DNA of 64,000 nucleotides from Sweltsa coloradensis (taxonomy: Eukaryota > Arthropoda > Insecta > Plecoptera > Chloroperlidae). The translations under genes were made by a program, and so were the position numbers. Below are positions 25,501-31,500 of the stretch, piece after piece. Location of the stretch: NCBI GenBank assembly GCA_024449915.1, contig JAMZAV010000778.1, positions 472,501 through 536,500 of the forward strand, written 5' to 3'. Every line of letters begins with the position of its first letter. Position 1 is the stretch's first letter. Below the pieces are notes generated by a model. It was not told where the DNA came from and made no database searches. It saw nothing but the letters and a program-made list of their open reading frames with translations.

Positions 25501-28500
25501 TTGCGCTCAAAAACGTGGCAGTTCTAAGTTCAGAGATTTCGAAGGCCTCCATAAAATTTAATCGCAATCGGAGTATCGGTTTAGCCGGAATCGTGTGGAC
25601 AAACAGACAAAAATACAAAAAAAAGAAAGAAAGAAAAAAAAAACATTCCGGATTTTTTTCTCCAGTGAAGTGAAATGGAATCTTCGCTTCGCTCGCTACG
25701 CTCATCCAACAATGACAATGGATGCGTTCATTTCTTAGATTCCAGTGAATGATAATGTCTCTGTAATTAATTTGTAATGTTGTGGCGTTTGTCGTTGTTG
25801 AAGTGTTCTTAATACTAGGGAAACGCCAAAGTCGTTGTTAAACGAGTTAGTGAGTGAGACAAGTGTTGAGTACCCGGGAACATCCCCTTTCCTCCCCTAT
25901 ACCTAAGGATCTAGCCCATGAGGAATGATACCGGGTACTCAACACATGGCTCACTCACTCGTTTAACAACGACTTTGGCGATTCCCTAGTTATTTATATT
26001 GAACATTTGAAATGCAAATCGTGTTCAAAACGTATTAGCGTGAAACATTAACAAATTTCCAAGATAAAACAAAATCAACTTATTTTTATTTCCCATTTAA
26101 CACCCCTCAAAAATAATATGTGGGTGTAAAAATATAAAAAAGTTCGAGCTAACGGGTATCGAACCTCAACCCTCCGTGTGGTAGGCTAAATGCTTACCAA
26201 TAGGCCATGCAAGCCACGTAGAATGTGGTCCCGATAGCTGCTACTAAACAAATGCTATCGATATTTTAAAAATCACATTTTTATTTATTGTAGGATTAAA
26301 TCGCAATGGATCTAGTTGATTTTGTTAGCAGTTCTCAATAATTTCGTACCGGATGTCTGTTTAAAATTTCAGCCCAATCTGTTCAGCGGTTCGGCTGATT
26401 CACGACGTACAGACAGACAGACAGATAGACAGACAGAATCACAGAATGAGAACCGTTCGAGTTGAATGGAGACACTCGGTCGCTCCGCTCCCTCGTTTAA
26501 TTATGAATTGTGTTTGTTAATAGTTACTGTTATATTTTGTATCATTGTATCTAGATCTACGCATAGGTAAACTATACACTGGGCCGAATTCTACCCCGGG
26601 CCCAGGCGGATGTATACATTTCTTGTGGAAGATTTGAATAACAACATTGAGAGTGGCATTCCTTGTTAATTATTATTACATTTTTCTAAGGATGAAACAA
26701 AACAAGTCGTCTTTGAGGGTGTTGCTCGAAAGCTAAAAGAGAATCTAAACTAAAATTGGATTTTTTCCATTCAAAACTTTCCACAACAATTCGCAACTTT
26801 GTTTGTTAGTCCTAACGTAAAACTTCCACGAAAGCCAGAGTTTGGTTTTCGTTCTTGGTATTCTTTAGAATTTGCGAGTTTTCCTCCGACCTAAAAGTAG
26901 CTAAAAGTTTCCGTTCCTATGTCCGAGGTATACGCCATCATCGACCCGAAAAAAACCGCTCTCCAAAACTGTTACAGAAGAAGGTCACCATTAATATAAA
27001 ATAAAGAGTTCTTAAAAATTATATTTAGGCCCAAGAGACTACAATACTAGTGATTTGTATACTCCATTTCATGCAGCCATCACCAGAATGATAAAATCAT
27101 ACGTTACACAGATGTCACGTCATGTCATGTCTACAGGGGTACTTGGCATAGTGTTCGACATCACAGTCGGTGTCCAAGGCATAACTTTAAGAGGCGCACT
27201 AAAACAAGGCTTCACTAGCCTTTAACCCACCTTAGTAAAGACCTTAATCAATCAACAAATAAATCAATCAATCAATCTCTCTCTCTCTCTCTCTCTCTAG
27301 CTGAGATGTGGTTCGGCATAGTGTTCGCCATCCTGGTTGAGATCGTCCCCCTGTCTGTCAGATCCACGACCGTCGGTGTCTTCCTCTTCGTGATGAACAA
27401 CATCGGCGGCAACCTTCCCATCCTGGTAGAGCCGGTGTCCAAGGCCATAGGCTACAGGGAGGCGCTCTACATCTTCTACGTTGGATTCTACCTCATAAGT
27501 GAGTATCATTCGTATAGACTGTTCTTTTTTAACGTAAGGCTCATCACAAAAGCCCTGGCGAAAAAAGGTGAGTTCAAGTTGGCTTGAATGCAGGTAATGC
27601 GAGAGTATTCGCTTGTATCGCGAGTGATCGGTACAAAAAAGTTAAACGTGCGGGGCGGCGAGGTCATATCGATCCTACGGTTGTAAGCTTCTCGGGAGAT
27701 GTGTTCCTCACGGCTGCCGGCGAGAACTGAGCCGTATGGTGCCCGTATCTACGAACCTCCCCTAAAACAGATAATGATCTTGGCTTGGAAGCGCGCGCAC
27801 GTAATGGCGCAGTCTACAGTGGCAAAAGGTGCGGGGCAGCGAGGTTTTATCGATTCCTCGCCCTTAGCCATTATTTTGGTGTGGAGGTGTACTCCTCACG
27901 ACTGCGATATTTCTGTGTGAAAAATGAATTATGGGATTATGACGAACTGCAACCAACATTAAGATTTTCGTATAAACCTTTTTCAAGAATCTACTACAAG
28001 CGGAGTTTCAATAAAGAATCAAATTAGATTATGTTATTACCTTTCCTCATGTGAAATTTAATAGTTGGTCAAATCACACTTTTTTTTAGTATAAATACAT
28101 TTTCATTATTCACGTGAATAAGCAAAAAAAATTTTTGGCGAGGCAATACCGTGGAGTCAGTGTCAAGCCAAGAGATTTAATGCAGATGGAATGGGGTTCC
28201 CAAGGTGTGCACAGAATAGTAACTGCACGGATAGGTGATTAATTTGCTCACGAGGGAAGTGGTATAAAGTGGGATGGAGTGTGATTCATTACGTATAAAG
28301 TTGGTAACGTAGAAGGTTTGGACACGTGAAAAGAATCGCCGAGGACGGGGTGGCTAAAATAATGTTTGTTGGAGAGGGTCAGGGTAAAGGAGACCATTTG
28401 TTAGGGGCATTGAAAGAATACACTAGGGAAACGCCAAAGTCGTTGTTAAACGAGTGAGTGAGCCATGTGTTGAGTACCCGGTTACATTACTTTTCTTCCC

Positions 28501-31500
28501 CTACCTTAGGCCTACCTAGCCTATCATAGGCTAGAAAGGAGCATTATGGCCTTACAGTTGACGCGCCCGTATACCAACGTAACTTTTAAAAACTATTATT
28601 TATACGAATATAATTATCAAACTTAAATTCAAATGTTCCCGGGTACTCACCACATGACTCGCTCACTCGTCTAACAACGACTTTAGCGTTTCCCAAGTAG
28701 TTGGCTAAAGCGCCCTTATAGCCGAAATGTGGGAGACGTGGGTTCAATCCCTGGTCGGGAAAGATTTTGTAATTCCTAGATTGTATTTAAAAAATTATTA
28801 AACATGTTTTGAAATGCATACAACGCAGTGTAGTCCATCATCTGTGGCAAAAGGGCCTACTATGGAAAACATAGCAGTATCAGTACGAAATACGTGTAAA
28901 ACTGCAAGGTTTACTCAATCTCCGAGCGGAATTTGGGGGTACCTTGACGTTCAACATTCGATAGACCTTGCATGGGCACGGCATTTTCACAGCCAGGTTA
29001 AAAGGGGAGCAGGAATGAAACTTATCGTCAAAGTTGATTTTTTGAGTTGAATATGTTATATTGTTAATCACCATTAAATTTAAAAAATGTAATAATTTTT
29101 TTTGTTTTTTTGTTTTTTTTTGCAAAAATTTAATTAATTTATGTTGCTATGACAACCATTGTATATTAACGACTTAAAAATTAATGTATATAAAAAGTAC
29201 GAGTAAATTCTTTTAAATGAATTTTAAAATTTTAGCAAAAACTCTAAACTGCTGAATTTAAAAAAAATCATATCTCTAAGTTGAATACCCTCCCTAAAAA
29301 TGGTACCGGAAATGTCATTAGTGCACATGAAGTACACCTAAAATATTAACTTTAACACCCGTTTACTCAAAACTATACTTTCTTAAACTACGGTACATAT
29401 AAGTTAGGCAGTTTTGAAGCTAGAGCCTTGAAATTTTGAGGACTTCTTTATTGAGATATTTTTGACAAATAGTAGGAAGGAAATTTTGAAAAAATTATCG
29501 GGATAAAATTATAGCGCATGCTTAGGTCTAAAAATTGCCCAATTTTTTTGACAATATATATATATATATATGTCTAGAATATACAAATTAAAAAAAAAAA
29601 ATCCTACTGTTTCTTACTATTGGCTTAAGCTACCCAAAAATTCAAAATTTGTGTCTCTTAGTTAAATAGTGTTCGATTATAAATGGTACCGGAAATCTGC
29701 AAATTCAACATGGGGAACATATAGGCCGTTCCTGCGTTCCTGCTCCCCTTTTAATAACAAACAAAAAATATCTTTTCAAAATCTAAACCATTGTCGTTAA
29801 AATAATTTCTAAACATTGGAAGCCTATTTTTCAATTTATTATTTCTTGTAGGTTTAAATCGCAATGGATCTTGCTGATTTTGTTAGCAGTTCTCAATAAA
29901 CACGTACCGGATGTCTGTTTAAAATTTCAGCGCAATCTGTTCAGCGATTCGGCTGATTTTCAACGTACACACACGCACGCACGCAGATAAACAATAAGCG
30001 CCGTTTGAGTTGAATGGAGATCACTCCGTTCGCTGCGCTCACTCGTTTAATTATATACTAGCTCCAATGAAAGAATGCAGATGCTACCGTGGAAGTGTAG
30101 TGGTGTGGCAGTGTAGTATGAATGAACGATACAAGGATTGTCGCCTATGTGTATGAAATAGAAATGGTGTAGCCAACACAAGCAATGTTATCGTTGCTAG
30201 ATCACTGAGTTCCTCCGTGTGCTAGATCCACGCTGAGCTAGAGTGAATATAGTTGAGATCGTTATGTTGGGAAAACCATTTCCAGCTATCTGCATTTTTT
30301 CATTGGAACCACTTTAGTAGTGTTATGAGAGATGTGCAAATGAATCTTTTCATTTTTTGGTCTGGTAGTCAGTAATCATGATTTTCTTCAGTGTTACAAG
30401 GTACTTATTTTCACTGAACCCAAGGCTTGCCTATGGAAATCTAGGGTGACGGTCGTTCGCCCGCAGCCAAGCGCACGCGAATGCTAGAAGGCGATGACTA
30501 ACTCGGCCCTGTTTACAGCTACCCGAGTTGGGGGGTTTTCAGCTATCTGCACACGCCGTCCCGAAAGATTTACAATCTTGAAACTCGGTATATGACCTGA
30601 TGTGGTCCATGACGTACCAAAAAAAAAAATCAGACCGATCCGATAACCCGTTCTGTGTTAAAAAAGTGCGTAAAAATCGACTAAAATCTTTCGGCTGGCT
30701 GGTTGGGGGGGGGGGGGATTCTGCCAGAGAGAGGAATAAAAGCCTACAGAGAAAACGGTACATCTTAGAACTATGAAACTTGGATCACACATAGATGTAC
30801 CTCAGACTCACACACTTCCGCCGAGAGACAAGCGATATTCCACCCCCAACACCCTAAATCATCACCTAAAATTAAAATAATTCATAGCTCTAACCCAAAA
30901 TTGAATTTTTAAACAAATTAGTTATTAAAATTATATTATAATGTGTTTAAACCCAATCGGCCCATACTCATTTACTAAACCACATTTTGTCAACCTCCAT
31001 CCCTAATAGTTTATATTATTTTTACCTTGATTTCCAGCATTCACCACGAAGGCACCAAATGAGTTATCATCATGAAATTTGACATGATGGTACATAATAA
31101 TATGAAAAATAATCCGCCGAGAGGCAAGCAATATTCCACCCCCAACACCCCCTAAAATTGGAATAATTCATAGCTCTAATCTAAAATTGGTGTTTTATTC
31201 AAATTAGTTATTAAAATTATGTTTTAATGTGTTTTAACCCAATCGGCCTATTCTCATTTCCTAAACCACATTTTTTCAACCCCCATCCCTCATAGTTTAT
31301 ATTATTTTTACCTTGATTTCCAGCATTCACCACGAAGGCACCTAATGAGTTATCAGCATGAAATTTGGCATGATGGTACATACTAATATGAAAAATAATT
31401 CGCCGAGAGGCAAGCGATATTCCACCCCAAACACCCCCTAAATCATCCCCTAAAATTGGAATAATTCATAGCTCTAACCCAAAATTGAATTTTTATTCAA

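Noticed and set aside
26400..26440. CAGACAGACAG tract as a CRISPR-like or regulatory array
   Set aside because: Simple tetranucleotide repeat inside a HINE-like copy; no spacers.
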